In this document: piece by piece, positions 26,035 through 34,063 of the stretch
Layout: every line of letters begins with the position of its first letter
Position numbering within the stretch: position 1 is the stretch's first letter
DNA from: Sphaerisporangium rhizosphaerae
Lineage (GTDB): Bacteria > Actinomycetota > Actinomycetes > Streptosporangiales > Streptosporangiaceae
DNA length: 64,000 nt
NCBI RefSeq assembly: GCF_042665155.1
Contig: NZ_JBHTCG010000022.1
Coordinates: 62,001 to 126,000 of the forward strand
Reading direction: 5' to 3'
Position numbers and translations under genes: made by a program
Notes under the pieces: generated by a model
Told to the model about the DNA's origin: nothing
The model's database searches: none
The model's input: only the letters and a program-made list of their open reading frames with translations

Positions 26035-27805
26035 CCCCGCCCGGCTCGGCGGGCTGGCGGGAGGCGCCGTGCCAGCTCTCCCAGAGGGCGGCGTAGGCGC
26101 CCTGCGCGGCGACGAGCTCATCGTGGGAGCCCAGCTCGCTGACGCGGCCGTCCTCGACGACGGCGACGCGGTCGGCGTCGTGCGCCGTGTACAGCCGGTG
26201 GGCGATGGCGATCACGGTGCGGCCCGCGAGGACGGCGGCGAGCGAGCGTTCCAGGTGGCGGGCGGCGCGCGGGTCGATCAGCGAGGTGGCCTCGTCCAGC
26301 ACCAGCGTGTGCGGGTCGGCGAGCACCAGCCGGGCGAGCGCGACCTGCTGGGCCTGCGCGGGCGACACCGTGACGCCGCCGGAGCCCACGGCGGTGTCCA
26401 GGCCGTCCGGCAGCGCCCGCACCCATTCGAGGGCGTCCACCGCCGAGAGCGCCTCCTCGACGGCCTCGTCGCCGGCGTCCGGTCGTCCGATGAGCACGTT
26501 GTCGCGCAGCGTGCCGCGGAACACGTGGTGCTCCTGGGTGACCAGGGCGACGTGCCCGCGCAGCTCGTCCAGCGGAAGCTCGACCAGCGGGACGCCGCCG
26601 ACCCGCACCGAACCGGTGCGCGGGCCGTGGATGCCGGCCAGCAGGCGGCCCAGCGTGGACTTGCCCGCGCCGGACGGGCCCACCATGGCCAGCCGCTCCC
26701 CGGGGGCCACCTGCAGAGATACGCCGTGCAGCACGTCGTGGCCCTCGCGGTAGGCGTACCGGACGTCCTGGGCGGCCAGCCGTTCGCCCTCGGGACGCGC
26801 GGCGCCGGCGCTGCGGTCGTCGGGGACGTTCGCCACGCCGAGCAGCCGGGCCATGGACGCCCCGCCGACCTGGAGCTCGTCCACCCAGGACAGCAGCCGG
26901 TCGAGCGGGTCGATGAGCTGCTGGACGTACAGGGTGGCCGCGGTCACCTGGGCCAGGTCGACCCACCCGCGCAGGTAGAACAGCCCGCCTGCCAGCAGCG
27001 TGGCCACGATGGGCAGCACGTAGCCGAACTCGACGGTGGGGAACCACACCGTGCGCAGGCCCAGTGTGTACCGTTCGGCGGCCCACGACCGCGCGATGTC
27101 GCGGTCGGTGCGCTCGTGGCGGCGGCCCTGCAGGCCGAACGCCTCGACCGTCCGCGCGCCCTCCACGGTCTCGGTCAGGCCCTCGGTGATCTCGGCGTAC
27201 GCGGCGTTCTCGCGCAGGTAGCCGTCCCTGGCCCGCTTGAGGTACCACCGGGTGGAGTACCACAGCAGAGGCACGGCGACCAGCGACGGCAGCACCAGCA
27301 GCGGCCCGACCAGCGCGAGGGCGCCGATCACGAACGCCCCGGCGACCACGGCGATCAGCGTCTCGGGGACGGCGTGGCGCACGGTGCGCGACAGCGCGTC
27401 GACGTCGCGCGACGTCCGGGTGATCAGGTCGCCGGAGCCGGCGCGCTCCACCGTGGACAGCGGCAGGGCCAGGACGCGGTCGACGAACTCCTCGCGCAGC
27501 TCGGCCAGGACCTTCTCGCCCAGCTTGGCCGAGGCGTAGACGGCGTAGCGGATCAGCACGGCCTGCAGGACGACGAACCCGGCGATGGCCAGCGCGATCG
27601 CGTCGATGTCGGCGCCCGTGCCGGCGCGCACGTCCTCGACCAGCTCGCCGAGGAACCGGGGCCCGGCGAGCCCGGCGACGGCGGCCAGGCCGTGCAGGCC
27701 CAGGGCCAGCGCCAGCCGGCCGGGGTACTTCAGCGTCAGCCGCCGCGCGTAGGCCCGCACCTGGGCCTGGTCGGCGACGGGCAGGATCTGTCTCTGGGCG
27801 CTCAT
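26027..27805 (-). CDS. ABC exporter half-transporter, catalytic NBD
   Basis: A 592-residue membrane domain plus ATPase. About six membrane helices fill residues 30-310. The NBD has Walker A GPSGAGKST, Q-loop VTQEHHVF, Walker B LVLDEATS with the catalytic Glu, and a switch His in IAHRL. The signature is VSPAQ rather than LSGGQ and is degenerate. The next gene upstream encodes a partner with the reverse set of defects, so the pair should form a heterodimer with one working ATP site. Likely exports a lipid, peptide or drug. It starts one base after the partner's stop and the two are co-transcribed. Confidence 0.88.
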   Translation of the reverse strand: MSAQRQILPVADQAQVRAYARRLTLKYPGRLALALGLHGLAAVAGLAGPRFLGELVEDVRAGTGADIDAIALAIAGFVVLQAVLIRYAVYASAKLGEKVLAELREEFVDRVLALPLSTVERAGSGDLITRTSRDVDALSRTVRHAVPETLIAVVAGAFVIGALALVGPLLVLPSLVAVPLLWYSTRWYLKRARDGYLRENAAYAEITEGLTETVEGARTVEAFGLQGRRHERTDRDIARSWAAERYTLGLRTVWFPTVEFGYVLPIVATLLAGGLFYLRGWVDLAQVTAATLYVQQLIDPLDRLLSWVDELQVGGASMARLLGVANVPDDRSAGAARPEGERLAAQDVRYAYREGHDVLHGVSLQVAPGERLAMVGPSGAGKSTLGRLLAGIHGPRTGSVRVGGVPLVELPLDELRGHVALVTQEHHVFRGTLRDNVLIGRPDAGDEAVEEALSAVDALEWVRALPDGLDTAVGSGGVTVSPAQAQQVALARLVLADPHTLVLDEATSLIDPRAARHLERSLAAVLAGRTVIAIAHRLYTAHDADRVAVVEDGRVSELGSHDELVAAQGAYAALWESWHGASRQPAEPGGAR

Positions 27806-27806
27806 G

Positions 27807-29498
27807 TCAGCTCTCCCCGCGGGTCACGGTCGCGGCGTACTCGGGGTCGGAAGCCAGCAGGAAGCGGTGGGAACCCTCGGCGCGCACGCGGCCGTCCTCC
27901 AGGAAGATCACGGTGTCCGCCTGGTCGAGCACGAGCGGGCTGGTGGTGCAGACCAGCGTCGTGCGGCCCAGGCGGGCCTCGCCGAGCCTCTCGGCGACGC
28001 GGGCCTCGGTGTGGGCGTCCACGGCGCTGGTCGGGTCGACCAGGATGAGCACCTCGGGGTCGGCGAGCAGGGCGCGGGCCAGGCGCAGCCGCTGCTGCTG
28101 GCCGCCGGAGAACTCGCGTCCGGCCTCGGCGACGTGCGAGTCCAGACCGTCGGGCAGGGCGTCGACGATGTCCTCGGCGCAGGCGACGCGCAGGGCCGCG
28201 CGCATCTCGTCCTGCGAGCCGCGGCCGGCGACGTCGAGCTGGTCGCGCAGGCGCCCGCTGAACAGCCGCGCCGCGTTGTCGGCCACCAGGATGCGGCGGC
28301 GGACCTCCTCGGTGGCCAGGTCGCCCAGGGGCACGCCGCCGAAGGTGACGTCGGCCGCGACGTAGTGGCCGAGCCGCTCCGCCACGGCGATGACCTCCTC
28401 GGGGACCGCGCCGGCCAGGGCGGTGAACCGCCCGGCGCGCAGCACCACGCCCGAGGCGGCGTCCACCAGGTCGCCCCCCTCGGCGGTGGCCGTGCCGGCG
28501 CCCGCGACCTCGGGCTCCAGTGACAGGATGCGGACGACCCTGCGGGCGGCGACGTGCCCCTTGGTCATCTTGTCGGCGGCCTCGGTGAGCGTGCGCAGCG
28601 GGCCGACCAGGAACAGCGCGTAGCCGTAGAAGGCGACGAGCTGGCCCACGGTGATCGTGCCGTCGAGGGCGTAGTGGGCGCCGCGCCAGGTGACGAAGGC
28701 GATGAGCATGCCGGGCAGCAGAACCTGGGCGCCGTCCATGGCGGAGTCGACCGAGGCCACGCGCACCCCGGCCTCGCGCACCCCCTGGGACTCCTCGCGG
28801 TAGCGGCCGGCGAACACGGCCTCGCCGCCGATGCCGCGCAGCACCCGCAGGCCGGCGACGATGTCGGAGGCCCGGGTCGCCAGGTCGCCCTGCAGGTCGC
28901 GCTGGCGGTGCTGCCTGCGGTGCAGCGGGCGGAGCAGTGGGGCGAGCGCCACGGCCATCAGCGGCACGCCGACCAGGACGATGAGGCCGAGCTGCGGGGA
29001 GGTGACCAGGAGGATGATCGTCACCGCGCCGATCGCGACGACGGCGCCGACGCCGCGCAGCAGGATGTCCACGGTGTTGCCGATGTGGGCGATGTCGGAG
29101 TTGCCGACGCTGATCACCTCGCCGGTGGACAGCAGCTTCGGCAGGGTGGGGCCGAGCCGGGTGGCCTGGCGGACGGTGACCTGCACCGTGCGGTAGGCGG
29201 CGGCCAGCCAGTTGTAGACGGCCATGCGGTGGCGCATCACTCCGCCGAAGGCGGTGAGGACGCCGAGGCCGAGCAGTATGGCCGACCAGCGGACCAGGCC
29301 GCCGGTGTCGTCGGCGGTGAGGCTGTCGATGGCCTTGCCCAGCGTCAGCGGGACCAGGGCCTGGCTGAGCCACCACAGAATCGCGTAGCCCACGCCGACG
29401 CACACGGGGCCCGCCTGCCCACGCGCCACCCACCACAGGTACCGGATCGGACTGCGGGCATCGGGAACGCCGGGATCGGCGACGGGAAGGGAGCGCAT
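27807..29498 (-). CDS. ABC exporter half-transporter with degenerate NBD
   Basis: A 563-residue partner of the gene at 26027. The membrane domain (YLWWVARGQAGPVCVGVGYAILWW onwards) is normal. In the ATPase domain the P-loop is gone: GAVPEEVIAVAE stands where GxxGxGKS should be. The Walker B glutamate is replaced by Pro (LILVDPTS). The signature FSGGQQQRLRLARAL is intact. This subunit therefore cannot hydrolyse ATP but can complete the site formed with its partner's Walker A. ATG 29498 with GGAAAGG upstream is preferred to a TTG at 29573. Confidence 0.85.
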   Translation of the reverse strand: MRSLPVADPGVPDARSPIRYLWWVARGQAGPVCVGVGYAILWWLSQALVPLTLGKAIDSLTADDTGGLVRWSAILLGLGVLTAFGGVMRHRMAVYNWLAAAYRTVQVTVRQATRLGPTLPKLLSTGEVISVGNSDIAHIGNTVDILLRGVGAVVAIGAVTIILLVTSPQLGLIVLVGVPLMAVALAPLLRPLHRRQHRQRDLQGDLATRASDIVAGLRVLRGIGGEAVFAGRYREESQGVREAGVRVASVDSAMDGAQVLLPGMLIAFVTWRGAHYALDGTITVGQLVAFYGYALFLVGPLRTLTEAADKMTKGHVAARRVVRILSLEPEVAGAGTATAEGGDLVDAASGVVLRAGRFTALAGAVPEEVIAVAERLGHYVAADVTFGGVPLGDLATEEVRRRILVADNAARLFSGRLRDQLDVAGRGSQDEMRAALRVACAEDIVDALPDGLDSHVAEAGREFSGGQQQRLRLARALLADPEVLILVDPTSAVDAHTEARVAERLGEARLGRTTLVCTTSPLVLDQADTVIFLEDGRVRAEGSHRFLLASDPEYAATVTRGES

Positions 29499-29636
29499 GG
29501 CCTTTCCAGGCTTCCAGCCGGGGACCCCGCTCGGCAATCGATTTTCCGGCCGTCTTGCGGGGCCACCAGCCAAAACCCCGCACCGTCCCCGATGTGCGCA
29601 ATAGATCTTCCACTTTTCGGCAGGTCGTCAACCACT

Positions 29637-29667
29637 GTTGACACGCCACGCCGTGTCAACCTATATT
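29637..29667 (+). promoter_or_regulatory. Consensus promoter overlapped by an operator for the HTH/Clp-N pair
   Basis: TTGACA (29638-29643) and TATATT (29662-29667), 18 bases apart, make an unusually good housekeeping promoter whose start would fall at the ATG at 29675. A perfect inverted repeat, GTTGACACG-CCACGC-CGTGTCAAC (29637-29660), covers the -35 box and spacer. A repressor bound there would block polymerase; the HTH protein encoded next is the obvious candidate. Confidence 0.75.
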
Positions 29668-29674
29668 GACGGCT

Positions 29675-29908
29675 ATGAGCGATACGGCACAGCTGGCCTC
29701 CGACGCCGGCAGCCGCGATCCGTCCGTCGGCCTGCGTGCCGTGCGGGCGCTGCGGATTCTGGTCGAGCGACTCGAGGCACTCCAGGTCGACAACGCCCGC
29801 GAACAGGGCTGGACCTGGCAGGAGATCGCGGTCCTGCTCGGCGTCACCAGGCAGGCGGTCCACAAGAAGTACGCGGGCGGCCGCGGACTGCTAAGACGGG
29901 AGAAATGA
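29675..29908 (+). CDS. Small HTH DNA-binding protein paired with a Clp-N protein
   Basis: A 77-residue protein beginning MSDTAQLASDAGSRD. It has a coiled segment (LRAVRALRILVERLEALQVDNA) followed by a helix-turn-helix, GWTWQEIAVLLGVTRQAVHKKYA, near the C-terminus. ATG 29675 is chosen because the -10 box puts the transcript start there; the TTG nine bases earlier overlaps the promoter. It is almost certainly a repressor of its own operon. One base separates its stop from the start of the Clp-N gene. Confidence 0.82.
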   Translation: MSDTAQLASDAGSRDPSVGLRAVRALRILVERLEALQVDNAREQGWTWQEIAVLLGVTRQAVHKKYAGGRGLLRREK

Positions 29909-29909
29909 G

Positions 29910-30470
29910 ATGTTCGAACGGTTCCATGCCGACGCCCGGCAGGCCGTGGTCCGCGCCCAGCACGAGGCCACCGTCCTCCACCACGACAAGATCGGAACCG
30001 AGCACGTCCTGCTCGGGCTGCTCGCCCAGACCGGCTCGGTCACCGCGCGGGTACTGGCCCGCCACGGCCTCGACCACGACACGGCGGGCGACGCGGTGGC
30101 CCGCGTCCTGGGGTCGCACCCCGGCGACGGCAGGGACGACATCGACGCCGACGCGCTGGAGTCGATCGGCATCGACCTCGACGCGATACGCCAGAAGGTC
30201 GAGGCCGCCTTCGGCCCCGGAGCCCTGGACCGCGACCGGAAGCGCCCCACACGGCGCCTGGGCGGGCACATCCCCTTCAGCCCACGGGCCAAGAAGGTGC
30301 TCGAACTGTCGCTGCGCGAGGCCATCAACCTGGGCCACAACTACATCGGCGACGGCCACATCCTCCTCGGCCTGCTCCGCGAGGGCGACGGCCTGGCCGC
30401 CCGCGTCATAGCCGACGCCGGCATCGACTTCACCGCCCTGCGCCAGGAGATCCGCGCCGAACTGAACTGA
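29910..30470 (+). CDS. Stand-alone double Clp N-domain protein
   Basis: A 186-residue protein made of two Clp repeat N-domains, about residues 1-70 (FERFHADARQAVVRAQHEAT, IGTEHVLLGLL) and 115-186 (IPFSPRAKKVLELSLREAINLGHNYIGDGHILLGLL). It lacks the AAA+ modules of ClpC. These domains recognise substrates or adaptors, so it may act as a decoy, chaperone or adaptor of ClpC. It is encoded with an HTH repressor under a promoter with an overlapping operator, which implies an inducible stress function. The pairing is seen in other actinomycetes. Confidence 0.85.
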   Translation: MFERFHADARQAVVRAQHEATVLHHDKIGTEHVLLGLLAQTGSVTARVLARHGLDHDTAGDAVARVLGSHPGDGRDDIDADALESIGIDLDAIRQKVEAAFGPGALDRDRKRPTRRLGGHIPFSPRAKKVLELSLREAINLGHNYIGDGHILLGLLREGDGLAARVIADAGIDFTALRQEIRAELN

Positions 30471-30871
30471 ACTGGACGCCACCGCCGCCTGTGAACGCCA
30501 CCGCCGCCTGCCCCTCGTCGCACCTCGCCGGCTCGACGCGACGGTGGCCGGACGGCCTCGAGGGCCTGGGGGGTTCGGCCGGCGGACGGCCGGAGGAAAG
30601 CGAGGGGGCGGGACAAGAAGGTGATGGCCACGATTCCCGCCGTCACGGAATTCGGCGTTCTCGTCATTCGTGGCTTCGACGCCTGCCGTCGCCGTCGTCC
30701 GGGAGCCGGAAACTTCGTCCGGATGTCAGATGTCCCGGGAATCGCGCGATGCGCTTGGTTCGGCGGAGGCTTGAGGAAAGAGGTCCGGTTCGCGGTCGCC
30801 ATCGCCGCGGTGAATCTATTTTCGTTTTTATCGAGAAGTCGCTCCAGGTCGTCTGCGGTTAAGACGGTCTC
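30471..30871. other. Intergenic region downstream of the first repeat peptide
   Basis: No gene supported. A 16-bp direct repeat (acgccaccgccgcctg) occurs twice near 30476-30510. The stretch is the 3' side of repeat peptide A, and part of it (gggaatcgcgcgatgcgc) loosely resembles bases found a similar distance downstream of peptides B and D. No clear terminator is seen. Confidence 0.4.
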
Positions 30872-31000
30872 TCAGTCCCAGGTGGTTCCGGCGGCGCGGG
30901 AGTAACCGTCCCAAGTGGTGCCCGCGGTGCGCGAGTACGAGTCCCAGGTGGTGCCGGCGGAACGGGCGGCGGTGGCGGCGGAGAAAACGGTGGCGGTCAT
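30872..31000 (-). CDS. Repeat peptide A (AGTTWD family, 42 aa)
   Basis: Encodes a 42-residue peptide. The leader is MTATVFSAATAARS; then come three units AGTTWD-SYSRT, AGTTWD-GYSRA and AGTTWD, ending at the stop. Compared with the three other copies, changes in the repeat are mostly silent (for example GGA/GGC, ACT/ACC), which argues for a translated product. A purine-rich GAAAAGAGA precedes the ATG by 5-6 bases as a weak ribosome site. An in-frame upstream ATG could add 20 residues (MPESCSHKD...) but overlaps a covarying RNA hairpin. Function unknown; it could be a RiPP precursor or a small structural peptide. No modifying enzyme lies next to it. Confidence 0.65.
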   Translation of the reverse strand: MTATVFSAATAARSAGTTWDSYSRTAGTTWDGYSRAAGTTWD

Positions 31001-31018
31001 TTCGAATCTCTTTTCTCT

Positions 31019-31052
31019 GAGTTGTTCTGTTCTGTCCTTGTGAGAACAACTC
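31019..31052 (-). promoter_or_regulatory. Leader hairpin of repeat peptide A
   Basis: GAGTTGTTCT and AGAACAACTC form a perfect 10-bp stem about 19 bases upstream of the peptide start codon. The loop carries CAAGGAC, a Shine-Dalgarno-like sequence. The stem is kept in all copies with a compensatory T-A to G-C exchange, which suggests a functional RNA structure controlling translation or stability. Confidence 0.6.
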
Positions 31053-31213
31053 TCCGGCATCGCGAGCCCCCGGAACAGACGATTCAGCGGCAGCAAACTG
31101 CACCGCGTTGACCACTTCCTGCCACCCCGCGGGGCGGCCCAGGGCTTCGGGGGCGGCGGCGTCCCGCCACGACGCGGAGGCCGCCGCCGGCCTCCAGCCC
31201 ACCCTTGCCTCAT

Positions 31214-31252
31214 CTATCGACATTCGATAGATTCCCATCGTAACTCGATGGG
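31214..31252 (+). promoter_or_regulatory. Twin inverted repeats before the DUF2975/XRE operon
   Basis: CTATCG-ACATT-CGATAG (31214-31230) and CCCATCG-TAACT-CGATGGG (31234-31252) lie side by side directly upstream of the ribosome site. They look like a double operator, probably for the XRE-type regulator in the same operon; the second could also be a leader hairpin masking the GGAGG at 31251. Confidence 0.55.
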
Positions 31253-31262
31253 AGGACGGGTC

Positions 31263-31748
31263 ATGGGAAAGCTGGCGGTGCGCGCGCTTCGCGCCGTGCT
31301 CGCGGTGCTGCTCGCAGGCACCGTGCTGGTGCAGGCAGGGATGGTGTGGGCCTTGGCCACCGACCCGGAGGAGGGGTCGCTCCCGCTGACCCCGCTGCGC
31401 GTGATCGCGATCCTGGGCATGGTGTCGGTCCAGGTCGCCCTGGTCTGCGTATGGCGGCTGCTGGCGATGGTGCGACGCGGAACCGTGTTCTCCCACGCCG
31501 CCTTCCGGTACGTGGACGCCGTGATCGGCGCGATCGTGGCGGCCGCCCTCCTGTGGTTCGCGGTCACGGCCATCAACGCGCCGGGCCAGCGGGACGACCC
31601 GGGCGTCACCGTCATCATGGGCGGGGTCGGCCTGGCGATCCTGGGGGTCGCGCTCATCGTGCTCGTGCTGCGGATGCTGCTCGCCCAGGCCGTCGCGCGC
31701 GACGTCGAAGCGGCGCGGATGCAGGCCGAGCTGGACGAGGTGATCTGA
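31263..31748 (+). CDS. DUF2975-type membrane protein
   Basis: A 161-residue protein with four membrane helices (AVLAVLLAGTVLVQAGMV, RVIAILGMVSVQVALVCVW, AVIGAIVAAALLWFAV, MGGVGLAILGVALIVLVLRM) and a cytosolic tail. The loop MVRRGTVFSHAAFRYVDAVI is the DUF2975 hallmark. ATG 31263 is chosen for the GGAGG seven bases upstream rather than ATG 31248. It overlaps the following XRE regulator gene by one base; this membrane protein/regulator pair is widespread. The signal it responds to is unknown. Confidence 0.85.
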   Translation: MGKLAVRALRAVLAVLLAGTVLVQAGMVWALATDPEEGSLPLTPLRVIAILGMVSVQVALVCVWRLLAMVRRGTVFSHAAFRYVDAVIGAIVAAALLWFAVTAINAPGQRDDPGVTVIMGGVGLAILGVALIVLVLRMLLAQAVARDVEAARMQAELDEVI

Positions 31749-31969
31749 TGCCGATCGCCGTCGACATCGACGTGATGCTGGCCAAGCGGAAGATGTCGGT
31801 GGGCGAACTCGCCGACCGCGTCGGGATCACCCCCGCCAACCTGGCGGTACTGAAGAACGGCCGCGCCAAGGCGGTGCGCTTCACCACGCTCGCCGCCCTC
31901 TGCGAGGTGCTCGAGTGCCAGCCGGGCGACCTGCTGCGCTGGGAGGCCGAGGACGCCGCGGGCGGATGA
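31748..31969 (+). CDS. Small XRE/YozG-type HTH regulator
   Basis: A 73-residue Cro/CI-type DNA-binding protein: MSVGELADRVGITPANLAVLKNGRAKAVRFTTLAALCEVLECQPGDLLRW. The TGATG overlap with the DUF2975 gene shows coupling. Such proteins normally repress their own operon; the twin inverted repeats upstream are likely targets. Confidence 0.88.
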   Translation: MPIAVDIDVMLAKRKMSVGELADRVGITPANLAVLKNGRAKAVRFTTLAALCEVLECQPGDLLRWEAEDAAGG

Positions 31970-31980
31970 CCTGCCCAGGA

Positions 31981-32997
31981 TCAGCCGGCGGCGAGCATGC
32001 CCGTGACGGGGGTGAGGTCGCCGGTCCACGAGACCTCGTCCAGCCGGGCCGCCGCCTCCTCCGGCAGGTCGAGGGCGAACCCGGCCATACTGCCCTCCAG
32101 GTGGGCGACGGTACGCGGACCGATGATCACCGATGTCACCCCGGCGCGCGCCCGCACCCAGGCGAGCGCGACGGCGGCCGACGTGGCGCCGAGTTCGTCC
32201 GCCACCTTCCCCACCTCGGCGGCGACGGCGAGCGTCCGCGGGTTCAGCAGGTCGTCGGCCCAGGCACGCCCCGCGGCGCCGGGGAAGGCCAGCAACCGGC
32301 CGATCCGGCTGTCGCGGTCGGGCGCGGTCCCGCCGGCGTACCGGCCGGTCAGGACGCCGCCGCCGAGCGGCGACCACACCAGGGCGCCCAGTCCGTGCCG
32401 CTCGCAGGCGGGCAGGATCTCGGCCTCGATGACCCGCCTGATCAGGGAGTACTGGGGCTGGAGGCTGACCAGCGGCGTTCCTCCGACCCGCTGGGCCGCC
32501 CACTGCGCCTCCACGATCTGGGCGGCCGTGAAGTTGGAGCACCCGATGTACCTGACCTTGCCCGAGCGGACGAAGCCGTCCAGCGTCGCCATGGTCTCCT
32601 CGATCGGCGTGTCGGCGTCCCAGGCGTGGCACTGGTAGAGGTCGACGTAGTCGGTGCCGAGCCGGCGCAGGGCGGCCTCCAGCGCCCTGGTGAGGTGGAC
32701 GCGTGACAGCCCCCGGTCGTTGGGGCCGGGTCCCTGGGGGAAGAACGCCTTGGTGGCGATGACGACCGAGTCGCGCCTGCCCTTGACGGCCCGGCCGACG
32801 ATCTCCTCGGACTGTCCGCCCGAGTAGTTGCCTGCCGTGTCGATGAAGGTGCCGCCGGCGTCCACGAAGGCGTCGACGATGCGGGCCGCCTCCCTCTCAT
32901 CGCAGCTCGCCACCCCTGTGTCGCCGAAGTTCATGGTCCCCAGGCAGGCCCGGGAGACCTTCAGGCCCGAACGGCCCATCGTCGTGTACGTCGTCAT
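31981..32997 (-). CDS. Aldo/keto reductase
   Basis: A 338-residue NADPH-dependent oxidoreductase with a TIM-barrel fold. Catalytic tetrad residues are visible: Asp in FIDTAGNYSGGQSE, the adjacent Tyr, Lys in VIATKAFF and His in LYQCHAWD. SNFTAAQIV and the cofactor-binding SVIIGPRT near the end are normal. It is divergent from a TetR regulator whose two probable operators lie between them, so it is likely induced by the ligand of that regulator. Substrate unknown. Confidence 0.9.
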   Translation of the reverse strand: MTTYTTMGRSGLKVSRACLGTMNFGDTGVASCDEREAARIVDAFVDAGGTFIDTAGNYSGGQSEEIVGRAVKGRRDSVVIATKAFFPQGPGPNDRGLSRVHLTRALEAALRRLGTDYVDLYQCHAWDADTPIEETMATLDGFVRSGKVRYIGCSNFTAAQIVEAQWAAQRVGGTPLVSLQPQYSLIRRVIEAEILPACERHGLGALVWSPLGGGVLTGRYAGGTAPDRDSRIGRLLAFPGAAGRAWADDLLNPRTLAVAAEVGKVADELGATSAAVALAWVRARAGVTSVIIGPRTVAHLEGSMAGFALDLPEEAAARLDEVSWTGDLTPVTGMLAAG

Positions 32998-33030
32998 CCG
33001 TGCTCTCCGGCTTCCCCGCGAGGCTAGGAT

Positions 33031-33081
33031 CGGAACAGTTGTTCCGCTTATGGTCGGCCACCATACGGAACGCTTGTTCCG
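33031..33081. promoter_or_regulatory. Two TetR operators between the reductase and its regulator
   Basis: CGGAACAGTTGTTCCG (33031-33046) and CGGAACGCTTGTTCCG (33066-33081) are palindromes with the same arms, 35 bp apart. They occupy the divergent promoter region of the aldo/keto reductase and TetR genes and are the natural binding sites of that TetR protein. Confidence 0.8.
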
Positions 33082-33110
33082 GATGTCAACGAGATGGCGG
33101 TGGAGCGGAG

Positions 33111-33734
33111 ATGACGGAGGACGCGGCCGGCAGGCCCCTGCGCGCGGACGCGCGGCGCAACCGCGCGCGCGTGCTGGAGGCCGCAGAGACGGTGCTGGCC
33201 CGCGACGGGCTGTCCGCCTCCATGCGAGCCGTCGCCGAGGAGGCCGGAGTGGGGCTCGGCACCATCTACCGGCACTTCCCGACCCAGGAAGCCCTCTACC
33301 AGGCGATCATCGCCGACCGGCTGCGCAAGCTCGTCACCGAAGGGGAGACCCTGCTGGCCGCCGGCGAAATCGAGCGGGCCTTCTTCGGGTTCCTGACCCG
33401 CATCGTCGAGGTGTCGGCGGAGAAGCGGACGCTGTCGGACGCGCTCACCGGCGCGGGCGTCGACGTCAAGGACGGCACGTCCGACATCGCCCGCGACATG
33501 CGCGCCCTCATCGAGACCATGCTGACCCGCGCCCAGCGGGAGGGCGCCGTCCGCGACGACCTGCGCATGCCCGAACTCCTCGCCCTCCTGGCCGCCGCGT
33601 GCACGGCCGTGGAACGCGGCCAGTGGCAGGCCCACGTGGCCCCCCGGGCCCTTGCGGTCCTGTTCGACGGCTTCCGCCCGCGCGTACGGCGGGATGTCCC
33701 GGAGGGCGAACAGGGCGCGCACCCGGCGCCGTAG
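33111..33734 (+). CDS. TetR-family regulator of the aldo/keto reductase
   Basis: A 207-residue regulator. The N-terminal HTH is RARVLEAAETVLARDGLSASMRAVAEEAGVGLGTIYRHFPTQEALYQAII; the rest is a helical ligand domain. The ATG at 33111 follows GGAG; an earlier start at 33000 would run through both operators and is rejected. Divergent from the reductase, with two matching palindromes between, so it most likely represses both genes. Confidence 0.9.
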   Translation: MTEDAAGRPLRADARRNRARVLEAAETVLARDGLSASMRAVAEEAGVGLGTIYRHFPTQEALYQAIIADRLRKLVTEGETLLAAGEIERAFFGFLTRIVEVSAEKRTLSDALTGAGVDVKDGTSDIARDMRALIETMLTRAQREGAVRDDLRMPELLALLAAACTAVERGQWQAHVAPRALAVLFDGFRPRVRRDVPEGEQGAHPAP

Positions 33735-34063
33735 AGGCCGTGCGCGTGCGGTGCGCCGGTGGGCGGGGTGAGAGATCTGTGGAGCGGAGGCAGGCGCGGC
33801 GCCGCCCTGGAAGTGGCGTCGCCCTCGAGGTGGCGTCGAATGTGCTGCGCTCGAATATCCGAGGCCCGGTATTTCCCCGCGGGCCGGGAAATCGGATGCC
33901 GCCGGCGCGGCGGCGCCGGCCGCGCGTGCGATGCTTATCGGGGTTCTCCGCTTTCGTGCCGCCGGGCGGAGGGCGGTTCCATTGTCTTTCCGTGCGCCCG
34001 CGTCGTCGTTCCGGGATTGTTCTGGCTTTCGGTTCCTCTGTGGATTATCCTCGGCTCCGCCGG
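33735..34063. other. Intergenic region downstream of repeat peptide B
   Basis: No gene supported. A short tandem of ggaagtggcgtcgccctcgaggtggcgtcg occurs near 33805-33840. GAATGTGCTGCGC at about 33838 is shared with the regions downstream of peptide D and of the truncated copy. A GC-rich hairpin-prone stretch lies near 33895-33930. Confidence 0.35.

Larger units (their letters stand above)
30872..31125 (-). repeat. Dispersed repeat unit A: peptide gene plus conserved leader
   Basis: This 254-bp block is one of four similar blocks (others at 34064-34305, 36628-36878 and 39199-39452). The block starts at the peptide stop and ends at the conserved upstream sequence GTGGCAGGAAGTGGTC. All four have the same orientation. 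The upstream part is conserved as well as the coding part, so the copies are probably regulated together. Confidence 0.85.
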
